This document shows, piece after piece, positions 53,978 to 62,755 of a DNA stretch of 64,000 nt. The stretch comes from Cytophagaceae bacterium (GTDB taxonomy: Bacteria; Bacteroidota; Bacteroidia; Cytophagales; Spirosomataceae). Under the pieces are notes generated by a model. That model did no database searches. It had not been told where the DNA came from and worked only from the letters and a program-made list of their open reading frames with translations. The stretch spans positions 1-64,000 of the forward strand of contig JAGOAA010000006.1 in NCBI GenBank assembly GCA_017984215.1, written 5' to 3'. Positions within the stretch are counted from its first letter, which is position 1, and every line of letters begins with the position of its first letter. A program made the position numbers and the translations under genes.

Positions 53978-55534
53978 ATGTCACAAAAAAAACAAAGCCT
54001 GGCGTACATCATTAGCGCCTCGTCAGTCGGCACACTCATCGAGTGGTATGACTTTTACATTTTCGGTTCCTTAGCAACCGTATTATCGACCAAATTTTTC
54101 CCAACGGACAATCCGACAGCTGCCTTCTTAAATACCTTAGCGACATTCGCAGCAGGTTTCGTGGTTCGTCCCTTTGGAGCCTTAGTATTTGGGCGCTTAG
54201 GAGATTTGATTGGCCGTAAATATACCTTTATGGTTACATTGATGTTGATGGGTGGCGCTACTTTTGCCATCGGTTTAGTTCCATCGTATGCAACGATTGG
54301 TGGCTGGGCACCGTTCATCGTATTGACTTTACGTTTATTGCAAGGTTTAGCCTTAGGTGGTGAGTATGGGGGTGCAGCTACCTACGTGGCCGAACATTCA
54401 CCAGCTGAGCGTCGTGGATTCTTCACATCATGGATCCAGACGACAGCTACGGTGGGTTTAGTTATTTCCTTGGGCGTTATTATGTTGACTCGTTCATCCA
54501 TGAGCAAAGAAGCTTTTGATGATTACGGCTGGCGTGTTCCCTTCTTGCTTTCAATCATCATGGTCGGCATTTCATTCTTAATTCGCCGCAACATGGAAGA
54601 ATCTCCTATGTTTGAAAAGGCTAAAAAAGATGGTGCAATTTCTACGAATCCATTGAAGGAGTCTTTTGGCAACAAATTAAACTTGAAATTCGTTTTGTTA
54701 GCCCTTTTCGGCGCAACTATGGGTCAAGGTTTGGTTTGGTATACCGGTCAATTTTATGCGCAAACTTTCTTATTGAAAATTTGTAATCTAGATGACATTC
54801 AAACAAATACCATCTTAGTGATTGGTTTATTGTTGGGAACTCCCCTATTCATCTTCTTTGGTGCTTTATCCGACAAAATTGGCCGTAAAGGGATCATGTT
54901 AGCTGGTATGGCTATCGCAGTATTCGCGTATCGTCCCATCTTCGATAAAATGTACGAAACCGTTAGTGTGAAGAACAAAGAAGTGGTTGCAGGTTCTGAA
55001 AAAATCGAGGAGACAAAAGCACTAAATGCTAAATCAACGGTTGATTCATTAATCACAACTACGACTACACGTAGCTATACGGATGGAGCGACCTACAAAA
55101 AAGTAAGTAAATTAGTCGTATTAGCAGATAAAACAGCTGAAGCACCGAAAGCAGATGTGAAGGAAACAATCACGATCAATGACTCCGATAAATGGACATT
55201 GATCGGAATGGTATTCTTATTAATCTCCTTTGTAACAATGGCATATGGACCGATTGCCGCATTCTTGGTTGAGTTATTCCCTACTAAAATTCGTTATACA
55301 TCGATGTCATTGCCATATCACATTGGAAATGGTATCTTCGGAGGATTGATGCCAGCGATTGCAACATTCTTAGTAACGACGGCAAAAGACACAAACAAAG
55401 CGGCTGAAGAAGCAGGCCAAGTGGCAAGCATTGCAAAACCCTATTTGGAAGGCTTGAATTACCCAATTGCCTTGGTAAGCGTATGTGTAGTCATTGGTTT
55501 CATTTACATCAAAGGCGACAAAAAACACGCCTAG
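53978..55534 (+). CDS. MHS-family major facilitator (organic acid:H+ symporter type)
   Basis: A 518-residue 12-helix transporter. Opening SSVGTLIEWYDFYIFGSLAT, loop 2-3 motif GRLGDLIGRK, and LLQGLALGGEYGGAATYVAEH are the MHS signature (relatives: KgtP, ProP, ShiA, carboxylate carriers). Between helices 9 and 10, a periplasmic loop of about 85 residues rich in Thr, Lys and Ala (about 325-405) replaces the usual short turn. The acetate-handling neighbours suggest a small carboxylate as cargo, which is inference. The gene lies between the porin-like and DUF6814-like genes. Confidence 0.85.
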   Translation: MSQKKQSLAYIISASSVGTLIEWYDFYIFGSLATVLSTKFFPTDNPTAAFLNTLATFAAGFVVRPFGALVFGRLGDLIGRKYTFMVTLMLMGGATFAIGLVPSYATIGGWAPFIVLTLRLLQGLALGGEYGGAATYVAEHSPAERRGFFTSWIQTTATVGLVISLGVIMLTRSSMSKEAFDDYGWRVPFLLSIIMVGISFLIRRNMEESPMFEKAKKDGAISTNPLKESFGNKLNLKFVLLALFGATMGQGLVWYTGQFYAQTFLLKICNLDDIQTNTILVIGLLLGTPLFIFFGALSDKIGRKGIMLAGMAIAVFAYRPIFDKMYETVSVKNKEVVAGSEKIEETKALNAKSTVDSLITTTTTRSYTDGATYKKVSKLVVLADKTAEAPKADVKETITINDSDKWTLIGMVFLLISFVTMAYGPIAAFLVELFPTKIRYTSMSLPYHIGNGIFGGLMPAIATFLVTTAKDTNKAAEEAGQVASIAKPYLEGLNYPIALVSVCVVIGFIYIKGDKKHA

Positions 55535-55556
55535 TAACCTATAAAGAAAATTTAAA

Positions 55557-55775
55557 ATGAACGCGATAAAGAAAATTTTAGGCCTTGTTTGGATTGCACT
55601 AGGTGTAGCAGCAGGCATTTATTTAGTGTATTTCCAAGCACTTCCCTTGTGGGAAAAAGGAGGAAACGATTTAGTACCTGCGATTATATATACGTGTGTA
55701 TTAGCTCCGTTAATTTCCGTTGGAATGTCAGTGTTTGGATACTACTCCTTAACTGGCGAGTTTGATAACGTATAA
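55557..55775 (+). CDS. Small two-helix membrane protein (DUF6814-like)
   Basis: A 72-residue protein with two helices (about 7-27, LGLVWIALGVAAGIYLVYF; 41-63, IIYTCVLAPLISVGMSVFGYY) ending YYSLTGEFDNV. It matches, from memory, the DUF6814 family found right after MFS transporters in Bacteroidota, so it may be an accessory subunit of the MHS carrier 22 bp upstream. A terminator-like hairpin follows. Confidence 0.65.
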   Translation: MNAIKKILGLVWIALGVAAGIYLVYFQALPLWEKGGNDLVPAIIYTCVLAPLISVGMSVFGYYSLTGEFDNV

Positions 55776-55790
55776 TCAACAAACAAACCT

Positions 55791-55832
55791 ACAAGCGCCC
55801 TACCTAGCATCATTCGCTAGGTAGGCGCTTGT
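55791..55832 (+). terminator. Hairpin terminator candidate after the transporter operon
   Basis: Arms at 55791-55808 and 55816-55832 pair over 17 bp with one bulged C (core GCCTACCTAGC / GCTAGGTAGGC), loop ATCATTC, followed by a weak TATATT tract. Confidence 0.65.
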
Positions 55833-55844
55833 TATATTAGCAGG

Positions 55845-56030
55845 ATGCGAAATAACCGATTAATTTTAGTGGCGATTGTGTTTTTGGGTTTGTTAAACTT
55901 CCCCATTCTCCATTTTTTCGACTCGCAAAAAAGCGTCTTCGGCATCCCCTTTATTTACTTGTACTTCCTGGTGGTTTGGATTGGAGCCATCGTCAGCACA
56001 GGTATCATATTAAATCGTAAATCAAAATAA
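55845..56030 (+). CDS. Small two-helix membrane protein ahead of the symporter-kinase
   Basis: A 61-residue protein with two hydrophobic segments (about 6-22, LILVAIVFLGLLNFPIL; 33-55, FGIPFIYLYFLVVWIGAIV). It resembles the short DUF3311/DUF4212-type proteins encoded before sodium:solute symporters, though I cannot name the family with certainty. It ends 3 bp before the symporter-histidine kinase gene, implying a shared message and perhaps a subunit of that sensor. Confidence 0.6.
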   Translation: MRNNRLILVAIVFLGLLNFPILHFFDSQKSVFGIPFIYLYFLVVWIGAIVSTGIILNRKSK

Positions 56031-56033
56031 TAC

Positions 56034-58604
56034 ATGGGCGTTTGGGAGATAGCCTTCTTGTCAATTGCTTATTTGGGCATCCTTTTCCTTTTGGCTTTTT
56101 GGGCTGAAAAGAAAAAAGCGCAAAATAAAAGCTTGATAAACAACCCCCTCATTTATGCATTATCCTTGGCCATATATTGTTCTGCATGGACATTTTATGG
56201 TTCCGTAGGCCAAATAACAAGCAACGGACTCAGTTTTCTAAGCGTCTATTTAGGGCCTACTTTAGTGATGATCCTCGCATGGGGATTTGTGCGAAAAATG
56301 GTTCGTATTGCGAAGATTCATAACATTACAAACATTGCCGATTTCATTTCAACCCGTTACGGCAAAGACAGCAGAATCGGTTTAGGGGTGACATTGATTT
56401 CCTTATTCGCTGGGATCCCCTACATCGGCCTGCAATTAAAAGCCATCGGGCAAAGTTTTGATTTAATTACGCAATCCACGCCGAGTACGACATTTTACCA
56501 AGACCCTTCTTTCTTACTTTTTATTTCACTCACCCTATTTATTTTGGTTTTAGGGCCCCGTAAGTTTGATTCTTCCGAAAAACACGAAGGCATGATTTTT
56601 ACCATTGCCATGGAGTCAATCATCAAACTGTTAGCCTTTTTAGCCGTCGGAATTTATATTTCTTACCAAATTTACCAAGGCTGGGAAGCCGCACCACAGC
56701 TCAAAAACATCTCACTTCCGATCATAGAAACCAACGGCGGATATGGCAACTGGTTTATCCAATTTATCCTCTGCGGAATTGCCTTTTTGTTTCTTCCTCG
56801 CGTATTTCATGTCGCAGTCGTTGAAATAGGTGAAGAGGAAAACCTTAAGCAGGCCTCTTGGATATTCCCACTCTACATGTTGCTAATTAATCTATTCGTC
56901 ATTCCTTTGGGAATTGCAGGATATGCTTTACTGCACTCAAGTGGATTAAACTCGGATTTATATGTGCTGGGATTACCGATTTATTTTCATTCCAAACTGC
57001 TAGCGTTCATCGTTTATTTCGGTGGATTTTCAGCTGCTTCGGGAATGGTCATCATGGAAACCATGGCCATCAGTTCCATGATTAGCAATAACCTTATCAT
57101 GCCATTGTTATTACGACAAAAAGGCTTTTTTAATGATAATCAAAACCAACTAGGCTCGATCAATCAAAACATTCGCCGCAGCATGATCGTGGCCATTATG
57201 CTATTAGGCTATGTTCACTACCGCGAAACAGAAAGTTTAGTCAATCTAGTTTCCGTTGGGATGACTTCCTTTGTGATTGTGGCTCAATTTGCCCCAGCAA
57301 CGATTCTTGGGATATATTGGAAAAAGGCTAGTCGGCAAGGAGCTTTGGCAGGTATTTTAATCGGATTTTCCATTAGTGCAGCCTTATTATTTCTACCAAC
57401 TTTCGGAATTTCCACGGATGCATTTCGCATTGAAGGCTTAAACCCTGTTTCCAATGCCGCCTATTGGTCCATTACCTTCAATCTCTTAGTGCTTTATGCG
57501 GTATCCATTATCAGCAAGCAAAACGGAAAAGATGCCAACCAATCTTATCTATTTGTGGACGTATTTGAGTATTCCAAGAACATCGAAAACTCAACAATCT
57601 GGCGCGGGAAAGCGAGATTGAGAGATTTAAGACAAGCGCTTACCGGGTTCATTGGCAAAATCAACACCGAGCAAAGACTCAAGCAAATCGCAAAGGCCAA
57701 TAATCTATCCTTAAGCGAAACCTATGCTGACCCCATTTTGGTTACACAAACCGAGAAAATATTAGCGGGTTTTGTGGGTTCTACCTCTGCCCGATTAATT
57801 ATTGCCGCCATTTCAAAAGAAGAACAAATTGGGATGTCGGAAGTAATCCACTTATTACAGAAATCAAGAGACCTGCAAGCCAGCAATGCTGAATTAGTTA
57901 AAATTGATGCACAAAAGAATGAATTCTTAACCACGGTTACGCATGAAATTCGCTCTCCAATTACCTCGATTCGATCCCTGTCGGAAATCATGGTCGATCA
58001 TGAAGACATTAGTCCAGAGGAGCGCAAAGCCTTTTTAGAAACCATCATTCAAGAATCAGATCGCTTAAGTCGGCTCGTCAACCAAGTCCTCGATTTAGAA
58101 AAATTAGCCGCAGGAAAAGTGAATTTTGATATGCGTCCCATCGATTTAGGAGCCGTTATCGAAAAAGCCATGTTGAATTTTACAGCGATAGCCCAACAAA
58201 ATCAGGTTGATATTCAGGTTGATGTTAGTCAAAAACGGACCCACCGACAAATTGAAGGTGATTTCGAAAAATTGGTTCAGGTGATCATCAACCTACTTTC
58301 CAACGCTATCAAAAATGTGGAACCTAGCAAGGGGCTGATCCAAGTTCGTTTGTATGAAAATGCTACACATATATGCATGGATGTGGAAGACAACGGGATT
58401 GGCATTGACCCCAAATTTCATGATCAAATTTTTGAGAAATTTAAGCAAGTAGATAATCCCAATCGTAAAATAGACAGCTCAGGGTTGGGTTTATCCATTT
58501 CGAAAAAAATCATTGAAATGCACCAAGGAACGATTCATTTAGAGAGTTCATTAGGTCATGGAGCCAAATTTATCCTTAAATTACCTATACAAAAAACCGC
58601 CTAA
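56034..58604 (+). CDS. Sodium:solute symporter-histidine kinase fusion (CbrA/CrbS-like)
   Basis: An 856-residue sensor. Residues 1-490 form about 13 helices of the SSS fold (SLAIYCSAWTFYGSVGQIT, GGFSAASGMVIMETMAISSM). About 515-590 resembles a STAC linker (KILAGFVGSTSARLIIAAIS). HisKA has phospho-accepting H637 (TVTHEIRSPITSI), and HATPase_c has N box VIINLLSNAIKN, DNGIGID and GLGLSISKK. CbrA senses amino-acid flux and CrbS controls acetyl-CoA synthetase in proteobacteria; acs sits two genes downstream here, so CrbS is the nearer analogue. Start ATG 56034. Confidence 0.9.
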   Translation: MGVWEIAFLSIAYLGILFLLAFWAEKKKAQNKSLINNPLIYALSLAIYCSAWTFYGSVGQITSNGLSFLSVYLGPTLVMILAWGFVRKMVRIAKIHNITNIADFISTRYGKDSRIGLGVTLISLFAGIPYIGLQLKAIGQSFDLITQSTPSTTFYQDPSFLLFISLTLFILVLGPRKFDSSEKHEGMIFTIAMESIIKLLAFLAVGIYISYQIYQGWEAAPQLKNISLPIIETNGGYGNWFIQFILCGIAFLFLPRVFHVAVVEIGEEENLKQASWIFPLYMLLINLFVIPLGIAGYALLHSSGLNSDLYVLGLPIYFHSKLLAFIVYFGGFSAASGMVIMETMAISSMISNNLIMPLLLRQKGFFNDNQNQLGSINQNIRRSMIVAIMLLGYVHYRETESLVNLVSVGMTSFVIVAQFAPATILGIYWKKASRQGALAGILIGFSISAALLFLPTFGISTDAFRIEGLNPVSNAAYWSITFNLLVLYAVSIISKQNGKDANQSYLFVDVFEYSKNIENSTIWRGKARLRDLRQALTGFIGKINTEQRLKQIAKANNLSLSETYADPILVTQTEKILAGFVGSTSARLIIAAISKEEQIGMSEVIHLLQKSRDLQASNAELVKIDAQKNEFLTTVTHEIRSPITSIRSLSEIMVDHEDISPEERKAFLETIIQESDRLSRLVNQVLDLEKLAAGKVNFDMRPIDLGAVIEKAMLNFTAIAQQNQVDIQVDVSQKRTHRQIEGDFEKLVQVIINLLSNAIKNVEPSKGLIQVRLYENATHICMDVEDNGIGIDPKFHDQIFEKFKQVDNPNRKIDSSGLGLSISKKIIEMHQGTIHLESSLGHGAKFILKLPIQKTA

Positions 58605-58605
58605 T

Positions 58606-58977
58606 ATGAGAATTTTAATCGCAGATGATGAGCCTGCCATCTTGATGTCACTCGATTTCCTTATGCGAAAGGAAGGCCATCAGGTATTTGTAGCACGCGA
58701 TGGTGAGGAAGCCATCCAACTCATCGAAAAAGAATTACCCGAAGTCATCATTTTGGACATCATGATGCCCAAGGTGGATGGATATGGCGTATGCCAACAA
58801 GCCAAAGCGCTAAAACCCACCTATCAACCAGCGGTCGTTTTCATTTCGGCAAAAATCGCTGAATCTGATATTGAAAAAGGCTACGAAATGGGTGCAGATC
58901 TATATATCCCAAAGCCCTTTTCGAACCGAGACTTGGTGAAAAAAATTAATGAATTATACGAGAAACTAAAAAACTAA
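58606..58977 (+). CDS. Receiver-only response regulator
   Basis: A 123-residue CheY-like protein: acidic D7/D8 (IADDEP), phospho-acceptor D51 (IILDIMMPKVDG), S81 in VFISAK and K103 in YIPKPF. There is no DNA-binding or enzymatic output domain, unlike CrbR (LuxR-type) or CbrB (NtrC-type). It lies 1 bp after the symporter-kinase stop, so it is the cognate partner. Output must pass by protein contact or a further regulator. The ATG at 58606 is chosen over an earlier in-frame ATG inside the kinase gene. Confidence 0.88.
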   Translation: MRILIADDEPAILMSLDFLMRKEGHQVFVARDGEEAIQLIEKELPEVIILDIMMPKVDGYGVCQQAKALKPTYQPAVVFISAKIAESDIEKGYEMGADLYIPKPFSNRDLVKKINELYEKLKN

Positions 58978-58989
58978 CCTACATACAAC

Positions 58990-60879
58990 ATGAGAATTAC
59001 ATCATTAGCACAATACCATGAGGCCTACGCTGAAAGTGTAAATCACCCAGAGCGATTTTGGGCAAACATTGCCAACGAATTCGATTGGATTAAGCCATTT
59101 ACCAAAGTTTTAGATTGGAGTTTTGACGATTATTCTGTCAAATGGTTCGAAGACGGCCAAATGAATATAACGGCCAATGCGCTAGATCGCCACTTAAAAA
59201 CCATTCCAGACCAAGCCGCAATCGTTTATGAACCCAACGAACCCGGCGACGAGGCCATTACCTTGACCTATCGTCAATTGCATGAACGCGTTTGTAAATT
59301 CAGTAATGTATTGAAAGCGCAAGGAGTCAAAAAAGGAGATCGCGTTTGTATTTACATGCCGATGATCCCGGAATTAGCCATTGCTGTATTAGCCTGTGCA
59401 CGTATCGGGGCAATTCACTCAGTCGTTTTTGGTGGTTTTTCTGCGCAATCGATTTCGGATCGTATCAATGATTCCTTATGCAAGATTGTCATTACAACGG
59501 ACGGCGCGGTTCGTGGAAATAAAAACATCCCGATGAAAGAAACCGTGGATGATGCATTGCTTTCATGTCCTTGCGTAGAAACAGTCATTGTTAAAACACG
59601 AACCAAGACTCCCGTAGCCATGTTGAAAGGCCGTGATCTTTGGTGGGAAGAGGAAGAAGCACAGGCTTCTGCTGATTGCGCTCCAGAGCCGATGAATGCG
59701 GAAGATCCATTATTCATTCTGTATACTTCAGGATCTACCGGCAAACCGAAAGGTGTTGTACATACTTGCGGAGGATACATGGTTTACACAGCATATACCT
59801 TTGCTAATGTTTTCCAATATAATCCGGGTGATGTATTTTTCTGTACCGCCGATATCGGTTGGATCACAGGTCACTCCTATTTGGTTTATGGCCCATTATT
59901 GAATGGCGCAATTTCTGTTTTATTTGAAGGAATTCCGACTTACCCGGATGCGGGTCGTTTTTGGGACATCATCAAACGTCATCAAGTGAACATCTTTTAT
60001 ACAGCTCCTACGGCGATTCGCTCATTGATGGGTTTCGGCGACGAGGTGTTGGAAGGCAAAGATTTAAGTTCGCTACGCGTATTAGGCTCCGTAGGAGAAC
60101 CGATCAACGAAGAAGCATGGCAATGGTACCATGAGAAAATTGGTCAAGGCAATTGCCCTATTGTTGATACTTGGTGGCAAACCGAAACGGGAGGATTAAT
60201 GATTTCCCCAATCGCGGGCATTACACCACTAAAACCAGCCTTTGCTACGCTTCCCTTACCAGGAGTTCAACCGATTTTAGTGGACGAAAATGGCAAAGAA
60301 ATCGAAGGAAACGGTGTCAACGGAAACTTGTGTATCAAGTACCCATGGCCTTCCATTATCCGTACAACCTACGGCGACCATGAGCGTTGCAAGACAACGT
60401 ATTTCTCGACGTACAAAGGACTTTATTTCACGGGAGACGGATGTATGCGTGATGAGGATGGCTATTACCGCATAACAGGGCGCGTGGATGATGTGATGAA
60501 TATCTCAGGACACCGAATCGGAACTGCCGAGGTGGAAAATGCTATCAATATGCACACGGGAGTCATTGAATCCGCTGTAGTAGGATTTCCGCATGATGTC
60601 AAAGGACAAGGAATCTATGCCTATGTTATCTGCGAACACCCAACCATAAACGATGACTTAACACGCAAAGATATTTTGGCTACTGTTGCTCGTGTCATTG
60701 GACCTATCGCTAAACCGGATAAGATTCAATTCGTCACAGGTTTACCTAAAACCCGTTCAGGCAAAATCATGCGTCGTATATTACGGAAGGTGGCTGAAGG
60801 TGAATTTGGCAGCTTAGGCGATACATCGACCTTATTAGATCCAAGTGTGGTGGATTCGATTATTGCCGGGGCGCAATAA
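58990..60879 (+). CDS. acs: Acetate--CoA ligase (acetyl-CoA synthetase)
   Basis: A 629-residue AMP-forming enzyme activating acetate to acetyl-CoA. Motifs: FILYTSGSTGKPKGVVH (ATP loop), WWQTETGG, YFTGDG, GRVDDVMNISGHRIGTAEVE and the acetylatable lysine K592 in PKTRSGKIMRR. A Trp at the acyl pocket (VDTWWQTE) is typical of true Acs with acetate preference. It starts 12 bp after the receiver gene and is the metabolic end point of the module. Its TAA stop is inside the first unit of a heptad array. Confidence 0.95.
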   Translation: MRITSLAQYHEAYAESVNHPERFWANIANEFDWIKPFTKVLDWSFDDYSVKWFEDGQMNITANALDRHLKTIPDQAAIVYEPNEPGDEAITLTYRQLHERVCKFSNVLKAQGVKKGDRVCIYMPMIPELAIAVLACARIGAIHSVVFGGFSAQSISDRINDSLCKIVITTDGAVRGNKNIPMKETVDDALLSCPCVETVIVKTRTKTPVAMLKGRDLWWEEEEAQASADCAPEPMNAEDPLFILYTSGSTGKPKGVVHTCGGYMVYTAYTFANVFQYNPGDVFFCTADIGWITGHSYLVYGPLLNGAISVLFEGIPTYPDAGRFWDIIKRHQVNIFYTAPTAIRSLMGFGDEVLEGKDLSSLRVLGSVGEPINEEAWQWYHEKIGQGNCPIVDTWWQTETGGLMISPIAGITPLKPAFATLPLPGVQPILVDENGKEIEGNGVNGNLCIKYPWPSIIRTTYGDHERCKTTYFSTYKGLYFTGDGCMRDEDGYYRITGRVDDVMNISGHRIGTAEVENAINMHTGVIESAVVGFPHDVKGQGIYAYVICEHPTINDDLTRKDILATVARVIGPIAKPDKIQFVTGLPKTRSGKIMRRILRKVAEGEFGSLGDTSTLLDPSVVDSIIAGAQ

Positions 60880-60924
60880 GACAATAGACTTTAGACATTG
60901 GACGCTGGACGTTAGATGTTGGAT
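60876..60924 (+). repeat. Heptad array, nTTRGAC type, 7 units, containing the acs stop codon
   Basis: 49 bp of seven units beginning ATAAGAC (TAA = acs stop, 60877-60879), then AATAGAC, TTTAGAC, ATTGGAC, GCTGGAC and two ending in GAT. Confidence 0.75.
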
Positions 60925-60934
60925 AATTAAATTA

Positions 60935-60971
60935 AAAAAAATACCTCAGGAAAATCCTGAGGTATTTTTTT
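60935..60971. terminator. Bidirectional intrinsic terminator between acs and the SSS gene
   Basis: Arms at 60935-60951 and 60955-60971 pair perfectly over 17 bp (core TACCTCAGGA / TCCTGAGGTA) with loop AAA and A7/T7 ends, so it can serve both convergent genes. Confidence 0.9.
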
Positions 60972-61006
60972 GACTAAAGTCTAACGTCCAATGTCTAAAG
61001 TCTACC
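60972..61006 (-). repeat. Inverted heptad array, nTTRGAC type, 5 units, containing the SSS gene stop codon
   Basis: 35 bp; read on the minus strand: GGTAGAC (TAG = stop at 61004-61002), TTTAGAC, ATTGGAC, GTTAGAC, TTTAGTC. Mirror image of 60876-60924 across the terminator. Confidence 0.75.
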
Positions 61007-62675
61007 AAAAATAGGTATACAACATCAACAACATCATCACAATAATCACAGAACCTACGATGAATGAAGGTGCCAACTTGAACATCTTCGCATCGATTTC
61101 CAAACCTTTTGGATTGTTCTTAGACTCTGGGTCTAGCAATGAAATTACGACCATTGAAGTAATACAGAATGTAAATACCCATCCCATACGATCAATGAAT
61201 GGAATCACATACATACCATCTGCATCTTGGAATGACGAGTAGAAGATACTATCAGTAACTCCTGTCCATGTTGGAATGTACTTGGAAACCACGGAGAAAG
61301 TCACACCGCCTAACAAGGCAAATAATGCTGCCTTTGAAGTAGTACGTTTCCAGAAGAATCCCATGATAAATAAGGCAAAAATACCCGGAGAAAAATACCC
61401 TGTATATTCCTGAATGAATTGGAAACCACCTTTCTTATCAATGCCCATAAATGGAGCAATTAAAATAGCGATAATTATCGCAGCAACCACCGCAATACGT
61501 CCAATCGAAACCAATTGTTTCTCAGATGCATTGGGATTGATGTAGTTCTTATAAATATCCAACGTGAAAATCGTTGAGATTGAATTCGCCTTACCCGCCA
61601 TCGAAGCAACAACCGCAGCTGTTAATGCAGCAAAGGATAAACCTTTAAGGCCAACAGGCAATAAGTTTAATAATACAGGGTATGCATTATCCTTACTCAA
61701 AACCCCATCCTTCATCATTTCTTCTTGGAACATACCGTCTTTCCATAATAAATAAGCAGCAATACCAGGTAAAACCACGATAATAGGCATCATCATTTTC
61801 AAGAAAGCAGCGAACATAATACCGTTACGCGCTGTAGGCAAATCAGCCCCTAACGCACGTTGCGTAATGTACTGATTACAACCCCAATAGTTCAAGTTGA
61901 CAATCCACATACCTCCAATTAACACCGCCAAACCTGGCAATGATGGATAGTTTGCATTGTCTTTGCTAAATATCATGTGGAAGTGATCCGGGGCTTTTGT
62001 CATTAAATGATTTAAACCATTGACAACTCCGTCACCACCAAATCGTTCAGAAACTAAATTTAAAGCCAAATAAGAAGTAACCAAACCTCCTAATACTAAG
62101 AATACTACTTGAATAACGTCTGTATAACCAATAACCTTCATACCTCCTAGCGTAATAACGATGGCAAATGCCGACATGGCAATCATACAAACCGTGAAGT
62201 CTAATCCTGAGATCGTCGAAACCGCTAACGCCCCTAAGTACAAAATAGAAGTTAAGTTCACCGCGATGTATAACAACAACCAGAAAACGGCCATAATTAA
62301 ACTCACCGTTGAATTATACCGTCTATTCAAAAACTGCGGCATGGTAAAAATCTTGTTCTTCAAGTAAATTGGCATGAAGAAAATAGCAACGATTAAGAGC
62401 GTCGCTGCCGCCATCCACTCATAAGTAGCAATCGCCAAACCCATTTGGAATCCGTCACCTGAAGTTCCGATAAACTGCTCTGCTGAAATATTAGAGGCAA
62501 TTAAGGATGATCCAATCGCCCACCAGGTTAATGAACCTTCGGCTAAAAAGAAATCATTTGAATCCGCAATTTTTGACTTTTTCTTATTGTAAATCCAGTA
62601 ACCGTAGCCTGAAACGACAATGAAATAGAATAAAAATACGAGGTAATCGAGCAGCTGTAAACTATGTGCTTGCAT
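61002..62675 (-). CDS. SGLT-type sodium:solute symporter
   Basis: A 557-residue symporter with about 14 helices. The N-terminal half has LTWWAIGSSLIASNISAEQF (sodium site region) and FFMPIYLKNKIFTMPQFLNR, close to vSGLT and other sodium/sugar cotransporters. SAEQFIG with the preceding Asn supports sugar rather than acetate transport, although the neighbouring acs makes a carboxylate role possible. It converges on acs across a shared terminator and has its stop in a heptad unit. Confidence 0.88.
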   Translation of the reverse strand: MQAHSLQLLDYLVFLFYFIVVSGYGYWIYNKKKSKIADSNDFFLAEGSLTWWAIGSSLIASNISAEQFIGTSGDGFQMGLAIATYEWMAAATLLIVAIFFMPIYLKNKIFTMPQFLNRRYNSTVSLIMAVFWLLLYIAVNLTSILYLGALAVSTISGLDFTVCMIAMSAFAIVITLGGMKVIGYTDVIQVVFLVLGGLVTSYLALNLVSERFGGDGVVNGLNHLMTKAPDHFHMIFSKDNANYPSLPGLAVLIGGMWIVNLNYWGCNQYITQRALGADLPTARNGIMFAAFLKMMMPIIVVLPGIAAYLLWKDGMFQEEMMKDGVLSKDNAYPVLLNLLPVGLKGLSFAALTAAVVASMAGKANSISTIFTLDIYKNYINPNASEKQLVSIGRIAVVAAIIIAILIAPFMGIDKKGGFQFIQEYTGYFSPGIFALFIMGFFWKRTTSKAALFALLGGVTFSVVSKYIPTWTGVTDSIFYSSFQDADGMYVIPFIDRMGWVFTFCITSMVVISLLDPESKNNPKGLEIDAKMFKLAPSFIVGSVIIVMMLLMLYTYFW

Positions 62676-62755
62676 AAAATGAGGGTTTAGTTAAGGGTAA
62701 TCTTTGCGAAAATAGAGTATTTCAGGAGAAAAGAAAAGGATTTACCGGAATTATG

